From NCBI RefSeq assembly GCF_027923405.1, contig NZ_BQYI01000001.1, positions 2,024,501 through 2,088,500 on the forward strand: 64,000 nt of DNA, in the 5' to 3' direction. Source of the DNA: Paenibacillus sp. YYML68. Its GTDB lineage: Bacteria; Bacillota; Bacilli; Paenibacillales; NBRC-103111. Shown piece after piece: positions 46,482-56,683 of the stretch; within the stretch, counting starts at the first letter, position 1; each line of letters starts with the position of its first letter. The translations under genes were made by a program, and so were the position numbers. The notes beneath the pieces were generated by a model. That model ran no database searches and was not told the DNA's origin. It was given only the letters and a program-made list of their open reading frames with translations.

Positions 46482-49187
46482 TTAGTTGCTGATCATCTGA
46501 CGCAGAACCGTCTGCAGAATACCGCCGTTGCGGTAGTAATCTACCTCAACGAGGGAATCCAGACGCACGATGACGTTGAACTCGAAGCTCGAGCCGTCCT
46601 CGCGAGTTGCGACGACCTTCACTTGGTCGCCAGGCTGTACGTCGTTCGACAGACCGACGATGTCGAATGTCTCACGGCCTGTGATGCCGTGGGATGCCCA
46701 GCTCTCGCCTGGCAGGAACACGAGTGGAAGCACGCCCATGCCGACGAGGTTGGAGCGGTGAATACGCTCGAAGCTCTCGGTAATAACAGCCTTCACGCCG
46801 AGAAGGAATGTACCCTTCGCTGCCCAGTCACGGGAGGAGCCTGTGCCGTACTCCTTACCGCCGATGACGACGAGGTTCGTGCCGTCAGCCTGGTACTTCA
46901 TCGAAGCTTCGTATACGGACATGACTTCATCCGTAGGCAAGTATTTCGAGAAGCCGCCCTCTGTACCTGGAGCTACCTGGTTCTTGATACGGATGTTCGC
47001 GAACGTACCGCGTACCATGACCTCGTGGTGACCGCGGCGGGAGCCGTAGGAGTTGAAGTCCTTCTTCTCAACGCCGTTCTCGATCAAGTACTTACCGCCT
47101 GGAGCGTCTGGCTTGATCGTTCCCGCTGGGGAGATATGGTCCGTCGTCACGGAATCGCCGAGCAAGAGCAATGTCTTCGCAGCCTTGATGTCTTCTACAT
47201 CGCGGATGCCGTCAGCCAGCTTCTCGAAGAACGGCGGGTTCGCGATATATGTGGACTTCTCGTCCCACTCGTACAGCTCGCCCTCTGGCACTGGAATCTG
47301 GTTCCAACGCTGGTTCTGCGTGTACACGTTCTCGTACTTCGCACGGAACATGTCTGCGGACAGGGAGGATTCCATCGCTTCTGCGATTTCCTTGGAGGAA
47401 GGCCAGATGTCCTTCAGGAATACCGGCTGACCGTTCTGATCGTGACCGATTGGCTCGTTAGCGAAATCGATGTTCACGTTGCCTGCAAGCGCGTAAGCGA
47501 CAACAAGCGGCGGCGAAGCCAAGAAGTTCGCCTTGATCTGCGCGTGAATACGGCCTTCGAAGTTACGGTTACCGGACAATACAGCCGCTACCGTCATGTC
47601 GTTGTCCGCGATCGCCTGGCTTACTTCGTCAGGAAGCGGACCGGAGTTACCGATACAGGTTGCACAGCCGTAGCCTGCTACGTGGAAGCCAAGCGCTTCG
47701 AGCGACTCAAGCAGACCTGCTTTTTTCAGATACTCGGTAACGACCAGGGAGCCTGGTGTCAAGGAGCTCTTCACGTATTCCGGCTTCACGAGACCGCGCT
47801 CGACAGCCTTCTTCGCGACAAGACCTGCACCGATCATAACGCTCGGGTTGGACGTGTTCGTGCAGCTCGTAATGGCCGCGAGCACGACTGCGCCGTTCGC
47901 CATCTTGCTGTCCTTGCCGTTCGCATGCTTCACGTCTACGATTTCTGCAAGCTTGCTGTCGGACAGACCGTAGCCGCCCTTCTCCACTGGCTTGCGAACG
48001 ATTTCGTTCCAAGTCTCTTTCATTGCAGTCAGCTCGATGCGGTCCTGTGGACGCTTCGGACCTGCAAGGCTCGGTACGACAGTCGACAGATCCAGCTCAA
48101 CTACCTCTGTGAATACAGGGTCTGGCGTGCTGTCTGTGCGGAACATGTTCTGTGCTTTATAGTAAGCCTCGACAAGAGCGATCTGCTCTTCTGTACGGCC
48201 TGTTTGACGAAGGAAGTCCAGCGTCGTGCTGTCAACCGGGAAGAAGCCGATCGTTGCACCGTACTCAGGAGCCATGTTAGCTACTGTCGCGCGGTCAGGA
48301 AGGCTGATCTCGGACAAGCCTGTGCCATAGAACTCAACGAACTTGCCGACAACGCCCTTCTTACGAAGAATCTGAGTAATCGTCAGCGCGAGGTCAGTAG
48401 CTGTTGCGCCTTCAGATAGCTTGCCAGTCAGCTTGAAGCCGATAACCTCAGGAGCAACGAAGTACAGCGGCTGGCCAAGCATACCTGCTTCTGCCTCGAT
48501 ACCGCCGACGCCCCAGCCTACGATACCAAGACCGTTGATCATCGTTGTATGGGAGTCTGTACCTACGAGGGAATCCGGGAATACGACGGTCTCGCCGTCA
48601 ATGACCTTCGTCGCTGCTACGGAAGCGAGGTACTCCAGGTTCACCTGGTGAACGATACCTGTATCTGGTGGTACGGCACGGAAGTTATCGAATGCCGTCT
48701 GTGCCCAACGGAAGAAGCGGTAGCGCTCAGCGTTACGCTCGAACTCGATGCGCTCGTTGATCTCAAGAGCGTCCGGGGAGCCGAAGGCGTCAACCATGAC
48801 GGAGTGGTCGATAACGAGATCGACAGGAACGAGCGGGTTGATCTTCTTCGGATCGCCGCCAGCTTTCTTCACCGTCTCACGCATAGCTGCGAGGTCAACG
48901 ACAACCGGTACACCTGTCAAGTCCTGCAGAACGATACGGGAAGGGATGAACGGAATTTCTTTGTCCTCGCGCTTCTCTGCCCAGTTCGCGATCTGGCTTA
49001 CATGCTCAGTTGTAATCGCACGGCCGTCGAATTGACGAACAGCGCCCTCGAGCAACACTTTAATGGAGAAAGGAAGCTTCGAGATTGTGCCAAGTCCTTG
49101 CTCTTCGAGACCTTGAAGACGGTAGTAGGCGTACGACTTGCCACCGACTTCGAGGTTGGAGCGGACCGAGAATTGATTTTGTGCCAT
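46482..49187 (-). CDS. acnA: Aconitate hydratase
   Basis: 901 residues from [10 protein letters not shown] (start 49187; a few extra codons upstream are possible, GAGGAGGG is about 12 bases before). Converts citrate to isocitrate using a 4Fe-4S cluster; in firmicutes also called citB and able to act as an RNA-binding iron regulator. Cluster cysteines in [11 protein letters not shown] and [15 protein letters not shown], plus [40 protein letters not shown] and [20 protein letters not shown]. Normal full length. Monocistronic. Confidence 0.97.
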   Translation of the reverse strand: MAQNQFSVRSNLEVGGKSYAYYRLQGLEEQGLGTISKLPFSIKVLLEGAVRQFDGRAITTEHVSQIANWAEKREDKEIPFIPSRIVLQDLTGVPVVVDLAAMRETVKKAGGDPKKINPLVPVDLVIDHSVMVDAFGSPDALEINERIEFERNAERYRFFRWAQTAFDNFRAVPPDTGIVHQVNLEYLASVAATKVIDGETVVFPDSLVGTDSHTTMINGLGIVGWGVGGIEAEAGMLGQPLYFVAPEVIGFKLTGKLSEGATATDLALTITQILRKKGVVGKFVEFYGTGLSEISLPDRATVANMAPEYGATIGFFPVDSTTLDFLRQTGRTEEQIALVEAYYKAQNMFRTDSTPDPVFTEVVELDLSTVVPSLAGPKRPQDRIELTAMKETWNEIVRKPVEKGGYGLSDSKLAEIVDVKHANGKDSKMANGAVVLAAITSCTNTSNPSVMIGAGLVAKKAVERGLVKPEYVKSSLTPGSLVVTEYLKKAGLLESLEALGFHVAGYGCATCIGNSGPLPDEVSQAIADNDMTVAAVLSGNRNFEGRIHAQIKANFLASPPLVVAYALAGNVNIDFANEPIGHDQNGQPVFLKDIWPSSKEIAEAMESSLSADMFRAKYENVYTQNQRWNQIPVPEGELYEWDEKSTYIANPPFFEKLADGIRDVEDIKAAKTLLLLGDSVTTDHISPAGTIKPDAPGGKYLIENGVEKKDFNSYGSRRGHHEVMVRGTFANIRIKNQVAPGTEGGFSKYLPTDEVMSVYEASMKYQADGTNLVVIGGKEYGTGSSRDWAAKGTFLLGVKAVITESFERIHRSNLVGMGVLPLVFLPGESWASHGITGRETFDIVGLSNDVQPGDQVKVVATREDGSSFEFNVIVRLDSLVEVDYYRNGGILQTVLRQMISN

Positions 49188-49266
49188 GGAATGACATGCC
49201 CTCCTCAAATTCACTGAATTTGGATGAAATACGTTTCAGGCTGAATACCGGCGGAGTTGCCTGCCT

Positions 49267-49285
49267 AGTTTCACCTAGTGAAACT
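49267..49285 (-). promoter_or_regulatory. Palindromic operator candidate upstream of acnA
   Basis: AGTTTCACCTAGTGAAACT is a perfect 8-bp-arm palindrome, 80-98 bases before the acnA start. A weak minus-strand promoter (TTTACG 49333-49338, TATACT 49309-49314, 18-base spacer) would put it at about +17 to +35, fitting a repressor roadblock. The binding protein is not identifiable from the site. Confidence 0.5.
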
Positions 49286-49535
49286 ATATTTCAAATATCC
49301 TTAGTCCTAGTATATCGCTAATTCGACGTATTCGTAAAGCACATTTTTCCTGGAATATTATCGTATATAGAGGCTGGAAAACGCAGCAACGCCAGAAGAC
49401 GGCCAGACACGAATCGTGACTGAACCGTCTCTATAGGTGGAGGGAAGGCCATAAGGGGAGTAAGCTCGCAAGGGGGAATGAATGGTGAGAGTACGGTATG
49501 CTCTACAGGAACTGGTGTGCTGGCGCTGCATCTCA

Positions 49536-50543
49536 TCAGCTTCTAACTAAAGCTTCATGATCCGTAGCGAGCGGAGGCTGCTCCATCCACCCGTTCTCGA
49601 TTAAGAGGTTCATACCGTCCTCGGCCAGCAGACCGATCTCGGCGATCATCTTGGCGTAGTCCGCCGCGAGGTCCTTCCTCTGACACATGGACATCGCTTC
49701 TGCGTAATAGCCGATAGCCGAGGATAGCAGCGTACAGATTAAGAACAGCATCAGCTTATCGGAAAAAGGCGGGACGGTCGAATCCGTCACCTCAGACTCA
49801 AAGGTTCGAGGGGTATGCAGTTGATCCTCCTTCAGCATGGAAGCGAGGATCTCGTAGTGGCTCTGGCACACGAGGCGTGCTCGTTCCATATAGCTTCTCA
49901 CATCACGAGATTGGCACACTTGACCGAAGCCAAGCTCGAGTACGACCTTGGCGATCGTCTTGTGCATGTTCAGGAACGTTCCGCTCACCTCGAGAGCGTT
50001 GATCGGTCTTCGTTTGCCAAGCCAGCCTGTCAGATAGCTCTGCTTCTTAACGATATCGGCCTTCTGGTGGTTATTGAAGCACGGCGGCTTGCTGATGATC
50101 CCCTTGCTCTCAAGTACACCTGTGCATACATCATAGAGCTCGGTCGTCTCGGCTATGACTTGCTTGAAATATTTTCTCTGGTCCTCACGAACGGTACAGC
50201 CGAGCGCTCCGGCATAACGGGTCATGCCATGGATTAACATCGTCTGAATAAATACGAGGATATAGACGTCTGTGAACAGCGCAGGTGCATCCACGAACAC
50301 ATCCTCATCGGTAAAGCCGATCGGAAGCGGGTATTGCTCGGCCGTCAAGAACCGTTCGATGCTATGCAGATGGCTCTCGGATAGGCTTAGTGCTACTTGC
50401 AGAATGTCTTGAGTGCTCTGATCTTGAACGGTTCGAATAAAATAACGTAGCATACAGCGCGAAAGACTGTCATTCACATATTGTGCCCACAGGTTGGCGA
50501 GCTCTGAGGCGCTCATTCTGCTGTAATGTGTGATCTCCTCCAT
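49536..50543 (-). CDS. DUF3231 family protein
   Basis: 335 residues from ATG 50543, preceded by GGAGGGTG; the longer frame from 50681 has no site. Two similar helical halves (ASELANLWAQYVNDSLSRCM, and later VTDSTVPPFSDKLMLFLICT) as in DUF3231 proteins of Bacillales, with hydrophobic stretches FTDVYILVFIQTMLIHGMT. Often linked with sporulation or coat functions; the role is unproven. Divergent from uxuA. Confidence 0.8.
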   Translation of the reverse strand: MEEITHYSRMSASELANLWAQYVNDSLSRCMLRYFIRTVQDQSTQDILQVALSLSESHLHSIERFLTAEQYPLPIGFTDEDVFVDAPALFTDVYILVFIQTMLIHGMTRYAGALGCTVREDQRKYFKQVIAETTELYDVCTGVLESKGIISKPPCFNNHQKADIVKKQSYLTGWLGKRRPINALEVSGTFLNMHKTIAKVVLELGFGQVCQSRDVRSYMERARLVCQSHYEILASMLKEDQLHTPRTFESEVTDSTVPPFSDKLMLFLICTLLSSAIGYYAEAMSMCQRKDLAADYAKMIAEIGLLAEDGMNLLIENGWMEQPPLATDHEALVRS

Positions 50544-50657
50544 TAGTTCACCCTCCAGTATGTTGGTACGAAGCAAGAGAACCCTTGTGCTAGGTAGTAT
50601 ATACCAATGGGTTGTAATTATTAGTGGTTCGCAATGAGGAGAGCTAAAGATTATACA

Positions 50658-50687
50658 ATTGACTTGTATACAAGTAAACAACTATAC
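50658..50687 (+). promoter_or_regulatory. uxuA promoter overlapped by a palindromic operator
   Basis: TTGACT (50658-50663) and TATACT (50682-50687), 18-base spacer. The perfect palindrome ACTTGTATACAAGT (50661-50674) overlaps the -35 box; its length and symmetry fit GntR/FadR-type repressors such as the regulator at 52494, which likely blocks transcription without hexuronate. Confidence 0.75.
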
Positions 50688-50731
50688 TTGGCATATGAAA
50701 TGGACCGACAAATTCAGGAGGGTATACCGAC

Positions 50732-51793
50732 ATGAGAATGGTATTTCGCTGGTACGGGGAAGGGAACGACAACGTCACCCTGCAGCACATCAGGCAAATT
50801 CCAGGCGTTGAAGGTATCGTATGGGCGTTGCATGATATACCGGCAGGAGACGTATGGCCGCTCGAGCGTATAGTCGAGCTGAAGCGCACGATCGATCCTT
50901 ATGGCTTCCATATGGAGGTCGTGGAAAGCGTCAACATTCATGAGGACATCAAGCTAGGCCGGCCGACCCGTGATACGTATATCGATAACTACAAGCAGAC
51001 GATAGCAAATTTGGGGCAAGTCGGCGTGAAGACGATCTGCTACAACTTCATGCCGGTGTTCGACTGGGTGCGGACCGAGTTGTTCAAGGAGCTGGAGGAC
51101 GGCTCGACGGCGCTGTTCTACGAGAAGGCACAGGTCGCGGATATGGATCCGATGGTGCTTGTGCGTAAGATTGCAGACAACCCTGACTTCACGATGCCGG
51201 GCTGGGAGCCGGAGCGGTTAGTGCGACTGTCGAGTCTGTTCGAGGCGTATAAGGATGTGACCGAGGAGCAGCTGTGGAGTAACCTCGGCTATTTTCTCGA
51301 GCAGATCATTCCAGTATGTGAGGAGCATGACATCAAGATGGCGATTCATCCGGACGACCCGCCATGGTCGATCTTCGGACTGCCGCGCATCGTGACCGGG
51401 CAGGCGAACATCAGACGTCTGCTGTCGCTCGTAGACAGTCCGTATAACGGTGTGACGCTGTGCAGCGGCTCGCTTGGCGCGAACCCGGATAACGACATCA
51501 TTGCGATGATCCACGAGTTCGCAGGCCGCATCCCATTCGCCCATATACGCAACGTACGGCGCTATGAGAATGGCGACTTCATCGAGACGAGCCATCGGAC
51601 CGCGGACGGCAGCGTGGACATTACGGGCATCGTACAGGCTTATTATGAGACAGGCTTCTCCGGCTACGCCCGACCTGACCACGGTCGAAACGTATTCGGG
51701 GAGGTGTGCCGACCAGGCTACGGGCTGTACGACCGGGCGATGGGCATTATGTATTTGTGGGGCTTATGGGACGCATTCGAGAGGAGTGGCTGA
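50732..51793 (+). CDS. uxuA: Mannonate dehydratase
   Basis: 353 residues converting D-mannonate to 2-keto-3-deoxygluconate in glucuronate/galacturonate breakdown. Typical opening [90 protein letters not shown]. Full length. RBS AGGAGGG. First gene of the hexuronate operon, controlled by the palindrome upstream. Confidence 0.96.
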   Translation: MRMVFRWYGEGNDNVTLQHIRQIPGVEGIVWALHDIPAGDVWPLERIVELKRTIDPYGFHMEVVESVNIHEDIKLGRPTRDTYIDNYKQTIANLGQVGVKTICYNFMPVFDWVRTELFKELEDGSTALFYEKAQVADMDPMVLVRKIADNPDFTMPGWEPERLVRLSSLFEAYKDVTEEQLWSNLGYFLEQIIPVCEEHDIKMAIHPDDPPWSIFGLPRIVTGQANIRRLLSLVDSPYNGVTLCSGSLGANPDNDIIAMIHEFAGRIPFAHIRNVRRYENGDFIETSHRTADGSVDITGIVQAYYETGFSGYARPDHGRNVFGEVCRPGYGLYDRAMGIMYLWGLWDAFERSG

Positions 51794-51794
51794 C

Positions 51795-52358
51795 ATGCTG
51801 GGATTGAATCCGAATTTGCAGGGTAAAGTAGCGGTAATTACAGGGGGCAGCGGCGTACTATGCTCGGCGATGGCGCGTGAGCTTGGGCGGCAGGGCGTGA
51901 AGGTGGCCATCTTGAACCGGACGGCGGAGAAGGGAGAAGAGGTTGCAGCCGATATTCGCGAGGCGGGCGGCCGAGCGATAGCGGTCGCTTGCGACGTGCT
52001 CGATCTTGCGAGTGTGAAGCAGGCGGAACGTATAGTAACAGAAGCGTTCGGCGTATGCGACATTCTCATCAACGGAGCGGGAGGCAATCACCCGCAGGGA
52101 ATTACGACGAACGAGACGTTGAAGCTCGAGGACTTAAACAATTCGGAAATTACGACGTTCTACGATCTAACGGCAGAGGGTATCGGCTACGTGTTCAACT
52201 TGAATTTTCTCGGAACGCTCATTCCGACGCAAGTATTCTCAAGAGGCATGACGGGTAAAGCCGGCGCGACGATCATTAACATCTCGTCCATGAGTGCGCC
52301 GAGTCCGATGACGAAGGTGCCTGTCGACGGCGGCTTCATGGCCTCCTCAGGCGTGTAG
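51795..52358 (+). pseudogene. Mannonate oxidoreductase-like SDR with internal in-frame deletion
   Basis: The N-terminal 175 residues are a normal short-chain dehydrogenase: [20 protein letters not shown] (NAD loop), NGAGG, and [20 protein letters not shown] (catalytic Ser region). Then PMTKV is followed directly by [12 protein letters not shown], which is the family C-terminus. The segment in between, including the YxxxK catalytic pair and about 90 residues, is missing without a frameshift. Full-length relatives have about 270-285 residues; this encodes 187. Probably inactive, unless the gap is an assembly artefact. Starts 1 base after uxuA. Confidence 0.85.
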
Positions 52359-52493
52359 GCTGCTGGAGAAGCTATTGCCGGGTACTGTGACGCTCGGTAT
52401 ACTAGGGTTACGGTCTATCCGCCTTCGTCCGAGCTTTGATCTTCGGAACCGGGGCTAGGCCCGGAGTGACCAGCAACTTGAAGGAGCATTGCG

Positions 52494-53192
52494 ATGTCCT
52501 ATCTATCCCCACTGCCCGCAGCGCAGCGCAGAACGTTAGGCGAGCAGGTGTATGAATCGATCCGTGAAGGGATCGTGTCCATACGGCTTGCGCCCGGAAC
52601 CTACATCTATGAGAACGAGCTGTCCGAGCAGCTTGGCGTCAGCCGTACGCCGATTCGTGAAGCGATCCGCATGCTCGCCAGTGAGCAGCTACTCGAGGTG
52701 CTGCCTCAGCGTGGCACCCAGATTGCCTTGATCTCGGAGCAGAAGGTGCAGGAGACGCGCTTCGTCCGCGAGCATCTGGAGCTCGGCGCCTTCAGATTAG
52801 CGGCTCGCCGCTGGAATGCGCAGGCACACGAGCCGTATCGCCAGCGGTGCGAGCAGCTACTCGAGCAGCAGCTGGCAGCCGTACGGAGCGACGATCTGGC
52901 TCTATTCCTGCAGCTGGACGAGTCGTTCCACCGTTCGATTCTCGAGGTGACGGGCAACACGACGCTGCTGCAGGTTGTGAATCATATGCGCGGACACTTG
53001 AATCGCATCCGCTACTTGTCGCTCAAGCAGTTCAAGCATGCTGAGCGGCTAGTTGAGGAGCACGCCTTCCTGCTGCGCAGCATCCAGGCTGGCGACGAGG
53101 AGCAGGCGGCGGCGCTGCTCGCGGCTCATTTTGGCAAGCTCGACGACGAGCTGCCGGAGCTGCGCCGTACGTATCCGCAATATTTTGGCTGA
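52494..53192 (+). CDS. GntR-family (FadR/FCD) regulator, hexuronate type
   Basis: 232 residues. N-terminal winged helix: LGEQVYESIREGIVSIRLAP and LSEQLGVSRTPIREAIRMLA; C-terminal FCD ligand domain with LDESFHRSILEVTGN (metal/ligand His) and HAFLLRSIQAGDEEQAAALL. Its position after uxuA and the palindrome at 50661 make it the likely repressor of this locus (UxuR-like). RBS AAGGAG. Confidence 0.9.
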   Translation: MSYLSPLPAAQRRTLGEQVYESIREGIVSIRLAPGTYIYENELSEQLGVSRTPIREAIRMLASEQLLEVLPQRGTQIALISEQKVQETRFVREHLELGAFRLAARRWNAQAHEPYRQRCEQLLEQQLAAVRSDDLALFLQLDESFHRSILEVTGNTTLLQVVNHMRGHLNRIRYLSLKQFKHAERLVEEHAFLLRSIQAGDEEQAAALLAAHFGKLDDELPELRRTYPQYFG

Positions 53193-53270
53193 GGCCGAAG
53201 CTGAACAGATCGTAGTGGTCGCCCTGTGAAGGGTATCGATACGGTCTGTTTTTGTAGCGTTAGCTCATCA

Positions 53271-53299
53271 TTGAATACTGTATGGGGGTATAGTATAAT
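53271..53299 (+). promoter_or_regulatory. Sigma-A-type promoter of the lipoprotein gene
   Basis: TTGAAT (53271-53276) and TATAAT (53294-53299), 17-base spacer, 42 bases before the start codon. Confidence 0.75.
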
Positions 53300-53340
53300 G
53301 GTCGTATTGTGATTATTCCAATAACGGGGGAGATCAATAG

Positions 53341-54207
53341 ATGAAGCGTATGGGGCTCATTATGTCGGTAGCCGCGTTACTGCTGTTGGCGGCCTGCGGG
53401 GCGAAGCCGCCTGCCGAGCACAGTGGACACGGTGCAGCAGCAGGTCAGCAAGACAGGGGCAAGCACACGGACGGACATGGAGGGCATAGTGGGCATGGAG
53501 AGCAGAAGGCTGATGTGCCGGTCAAGGCGGTCTGGAGCTTCTCGAAGGAGAAGCCGCAGCCGAACGAGCAGATGACATTAACGCTGCAGATTAACGATAC
53601 GACGGGGAAGCCGATCGAAGGCTTCGATATTAGTCACGAGAAGAAGCTTCATCTCATAGTCGTCAGTAAGGACTTGTCTTACTTCGATCATCTTCATCCC
53701 GAGTATCGGGGTACAGGTCAGTTCGTGGTGTCGACGAAGCTACCGCGCGATGGAGCATACAAGCTGATTGCAGACTTCATACCGAGCGGTGCTGCTCAGA
53801 AGACAGAGACGCATTGGCTTGAGGTCGGCAACGTCTCTCAAGCGACTGTAGCCGCAGTAGAGCCGGAGTCGCAGCTGAAGAAGACGGTCAACGGCAAGGA
53901 AGTAACGCTGGCCTTCGACAAGCTGCAGGCCGGTCACGATGTACAGATGACGTTCAGCTTCAAGGATGAAGCCTCCGGTAAGCCGATTACGAACCTGCAG
54001 CCGTATCTCGGTGCAGTCGGTCACGTGGTGATCATGAGCAGCGACGTCGAGCAATATATTCATAATCATCCACTGGATGAGAAGGCGTCAGGTCCGGACG
54101 CCGTGTTCGGTACGAGCTTCCCCGTGAGCGGCGTCTATAAAATATGGGGGCAGTTCCAGCACCAAGGTGAATCGTTCCTTGTTCCATTTGTGGTGAAGGT
54201 GCCGTAA
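53341..54207 (+). CDS. Histidine-rich lipoprotein
   Basis: 288 residues. Signal peptide with lipobox LAAC (Cys about 19). Directly after it, residues 27-52 hold a His/Gly-rich stretch (HSGHGAAAG, HTDGHGGHSGHGE), a likely metal-binding tail. Two beta-sandwich-like parts follow (VWSFSKEKPQPNEQMTLTLQ; VTLAFDKLQAGHDVQMTFSF), each with a His pair (FDHLHPEYR; YIHNHP). Similar to YtkA-like secreted copper/metal-handling proteins. Probably a periplasm-equivalent metal binder; function inferred. Confidence 0.75.
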   Translation: MKRMGLIMSVAALLLLAACGAKPPAEHSGHGAAAGQQDRGKHTDGHGGHSGHGEQKADVPVKAVWSFSKEKPQPNEQMTLTLQINDTTGKPIEGFDISHEKKLHLIVVSKDLSYFDHLHPEYRGTGQFVVSTKLPRDGAYKLIADFIPSGAAQKTETHWLEVGNVSQATVAAVEPESQLKKTVNGKEVTLAFDKLQAGHDVQMTFSFKDEASGKPITNLQPYLGAVGHVVIMSSDVEQYIHNHPLDEKASGPDAVFGTSFPVSGVYKIWGQFQHQGESFLVPFVVKVP

Positions 54208-54258
54208 TGCCATGTAAGCTCTAACTACGAAATAGAAGCGAGCTTCAGGGGCTCGAAG

Positions 54259-54300
54259 ACTCCAGAATCATTTCTGCGGAAATGGTCTGGAGTTTTTTTT
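54259..54300 (+). terminator. Intrinsic terminator
   Basis: ACTCCAGA (54259-54266) with TCTGGAGT (54286-54293), inner ATTTC/GAAAT pairing, then a run of eight Ts. Confidence 0.85.
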
Positions 54301-54480
54301 GTTATAGCTTGCGGGGCGATGGCGGCTGCTTCCCTACGTCAGGGGACAGCTAATCGATACGATTGTTGTTGAGGTCAAGAAATAATACGAGGAAAATAGC
54401 CCCCAATCCGTTCTTCTTATGTTAATATGTGGTAGTATATGCTGGGTTGCATTTATCCGAAGGGTGAAGGAGGCTGGGCA
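54301..54480 (+). other. Intergenic region upstream of ABC transporter
   Basis: Presumed promoter region of the ABC genes; no clear consensus found. Nothing else recognised. Confidence 0.4.
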
Positions 54481-55272
54481 TTGGTCAACGAAGAGGTCGT
54501 GATCCGCATCGAGGATCTATACATGAGCTACGGCCAGCAGCAGGTGCTGCATGGCATCTCGCTGGAGGTCAGACGCGGTGAGATCATAGGATACATCGGA
54601 CCGAACGGAGCGGGGAAGAGTACAACGGTGAAAATATTGCTAGGCCTGACGGAAGGCTATACGGGGAATGTGTACGTGCTCGGGCAGCCGATCCGGGAGA
54701 GCGGCGTCGCCTATAAGCGTTCGATCGGCTATATGCCGGAGCTTGCTGAGCTGTACGAGTCGCTGACCGCGCGCGAATACTTGACGTTCATCGGTGAGCT
54801 GTACGGGATCGATGGGGCGGAGGCTGATCGGAAGGCACAGCGTATGATGGAGCTGCTCGGGCTGGACGATGTGTACGACGCTCGGATTACGTCGTATTCC
54901 AAGGGGATGAAGCAGCGGGTGTTGCTCATCTCAAGTCTTCTGCACGACCCTGACATTCTGTTCCTCGATGAGCCGCTGAGTGGACTCGATGCGAACAGCG
55001 TCATGATCGTTAAGGAGCTGCTCGCCCAGCTGGCGGGGCAGGGGAAGACGATCTTTTACTCCTCGCACATGATGGATGTGGTGGAGAAGATTAGCTCGCG
55101 CATCATTCTGCTGCACAATGGACGTATTGTGGCCGACGGTTCGTTCAAGGAGCTGCAGGAGAGCAGCAAGGACGCATCGCTGGAGGAGCTGTTCAACGCG
55201 CTGACCGGCTTCCACGAGCATCGGCGTATAGCCGAGGAGCTAGTTGAGGCGATGCGGGAGGACGGGCGATGA
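54481..55272 (+). CDS. ABC transporter ATP-binding protein
   Basis: 263 residues from TTG 54481, 7 bases after AAGGAGG. Walker A GPNGAGKST, signature SYSKGMKQR, Walker B ILFLDEPLSG, switch His in SSHMMD: an ABC-2-type exporter ATPase. Overlaps the permease start by 4 bases. The permease is broken, so the exporter is probably non-functional now. Confidence 0.92.
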   Translation: MVNEEVVIRIEDLYMSYGQQQVLHGISLEVRRGEIIGYIGPNGAGKSTTVKILLGLTEGYTGNVYVLGQPIRESGVAYKRSIGYMPELAELYESLTAREYLTFIGELYGIDGAEADRKAQRMMELLGLDDVYDARITSYSKGMKQRVLLISSLLHDPDILFLDEPLSGLDANSVMIVKELLAQLAGQGKTIFYSSHMMDVVEKISSRIILLHNGRIVADGSFKELQESSKDASLEELFNALTGFHEHRRIAEELVEAMREDGR

Positions 55273-56545
55273 ACCATTATTGGAGCTTGAAGCTGCTGGA
55301 CCGACTCCGGGGCGGGTTCGAGCGTCTTGGCATCGATTACCCGATCATGCGGCGTATCGTGCAGGTGAAGCTGACGATGGATCGCAGGCGTGTACCGACT
55401 GTACTCGCTCAATCGAAGTGGGGGCAGAACAAGCAGCAGGCGAACAGCGAGGAGGGGCAGACGGAGCAGAGCCGAGATCTGTACGTGCTGTCACTCGCCC
55501 TCTACGGTTTGATGGGGCTCACGACGGTGCCTCTGCTGCTGTTCAATTGGAGCTTGCATCTGCAGCTGAGCCTCGTGTTCGGGGTGTTCATGTTCCTGAT
55601 CATGACTTCGCTGATTTCCGAGTTCTCGTCTGTGCTGCTCGATGTGAAGGATCGCTCGATTCTGTACATTCGCCCGGTGAACCGGCAGACGCTGCAGATG
55701 GCCAGAGTCGTTCATGTGAGCATATATTTGTTCAGCAGGACGCTGGTTGTTGCAGCAGTGCCTCTCCTGACCGTGCTCATCCGGCATGGGTTGCTCGCAG
55801 CGCTATTGTTCGGCGCGGAGCTGGTGCTGATGGTGCTGCTTATAGTCGTGCTGACGAGTCTGTTCTATGCGCTGATCTTGAAGTGGTTCGACGGCGAGAA
55901 GCTGAAGGATATGATTAACGCGGTGCAAATAGTGCTGGCGATGGGCATGATGATCGGCTACCAGCTCGTAGGTCCGATGTTCAGACTGTCCGAGCTGGGG
56001 GGCGGCTTGCAGCCATCACTGTGGCATGTGCTGCTTCCTCCAGTCTGGTTCGGCGCTCCGCTTGCCCTCTTGCTGGAGCAGAAGTCGGATCCCTTGACGA
56101 TCGGACTCGCACTGCTGGCGCTCGTCGTCCCGCTCTTGTCGCTCGCGGTATCTTGAAGGCGGGACTCATGAAGCTCGTGCTGCCGGTGTTCGCTGTAGTC
56201 AGTGTGTTATACATCGCTGTGTTCGGCGCACGGATCGTTCCCGACCTCGTTGCGGCGATGCTTGGGGCGAGCATCTATACGTATGTCAGCTATTATGTGC
56301 TCGTGCGGGAGCTTCCGTTCTCGAAGCCGTTCACGGAGGCGCAGCAAGGGAGCTGGTGGATGATTCCGCTAATGCTTGGCTTGTTCGTGCTGCCTGCCGT
56401 TCACATTGTCGTTAGCTTGGTGAGCAGTGTGGGCGTGTATGCTTATGTCGCGGTGCTGCTCGTTGTGAATGCAGGGCTGTGGGTAAGACGAGGGGGCGAA
56501 GGGAATGAGCGAACGGTGCCTGTTACTGGACGAAGCGCCTTATGA
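55269..56545 (+). pseudogene. ABC-2-type permease, broken by internal deletion/frameshift
   Basis: The first frame (55269-56156, 295 residues) has 6 or so hydrophobic spans (VLSLALYGLMGLTTVPLLLF, LSLVFGVFMFLIMTSLISEF, MINAVQIVLAMGMMIGYQLV) and ends at LLSLAV. Another frame takes over at about 56150 with GILKAGLMKLVLPVFAVVSV and goes on through LPFSKPFTEAQQGSWWMIPL and further membrane spans to 56545. These match the start and end of about 530-residue permeases of this family; roughly 100-130 central residues are missing and the frame is shifted. Partner of the preceding ATPase. Confidence 0.8.
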
Positions 56546-56643
56546 GTACTCGGGATTTGGGTAAGCTCTTGCAATATGCCGAGATCTGCCTTGCACGGTT
56601 CGTCTACCATGTACTGCTCCTGTTGAAGCATTCACGAAGAAGC

Positions 56644-56668
56644 CTCGGTCTCGCAGACCGTGGTTTTC
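56644..56668 (+). terminator. Weak terminator-like hairpin
   Basis: CGGTCT (56647-56652) pairs with AGACCG (56656-56661), followed by TGGTTTTCTTT. Confidence 0.5.
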
Positions 56669-56683
56669 TTTGATATCGTAAAT

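Noticed and set aside
46623-48419. 598-codon open frame on the plus strand opposite acnA
   Set aside because: Antisense shadow of a clear aconitase; composition odd, no domain or RBS.
55244-55918. 224-codon plus-strand frame in another phase
   Set aside because: Overlaps the permease, Arg/Ala-rich, no hydrophobic pattern; shadow.
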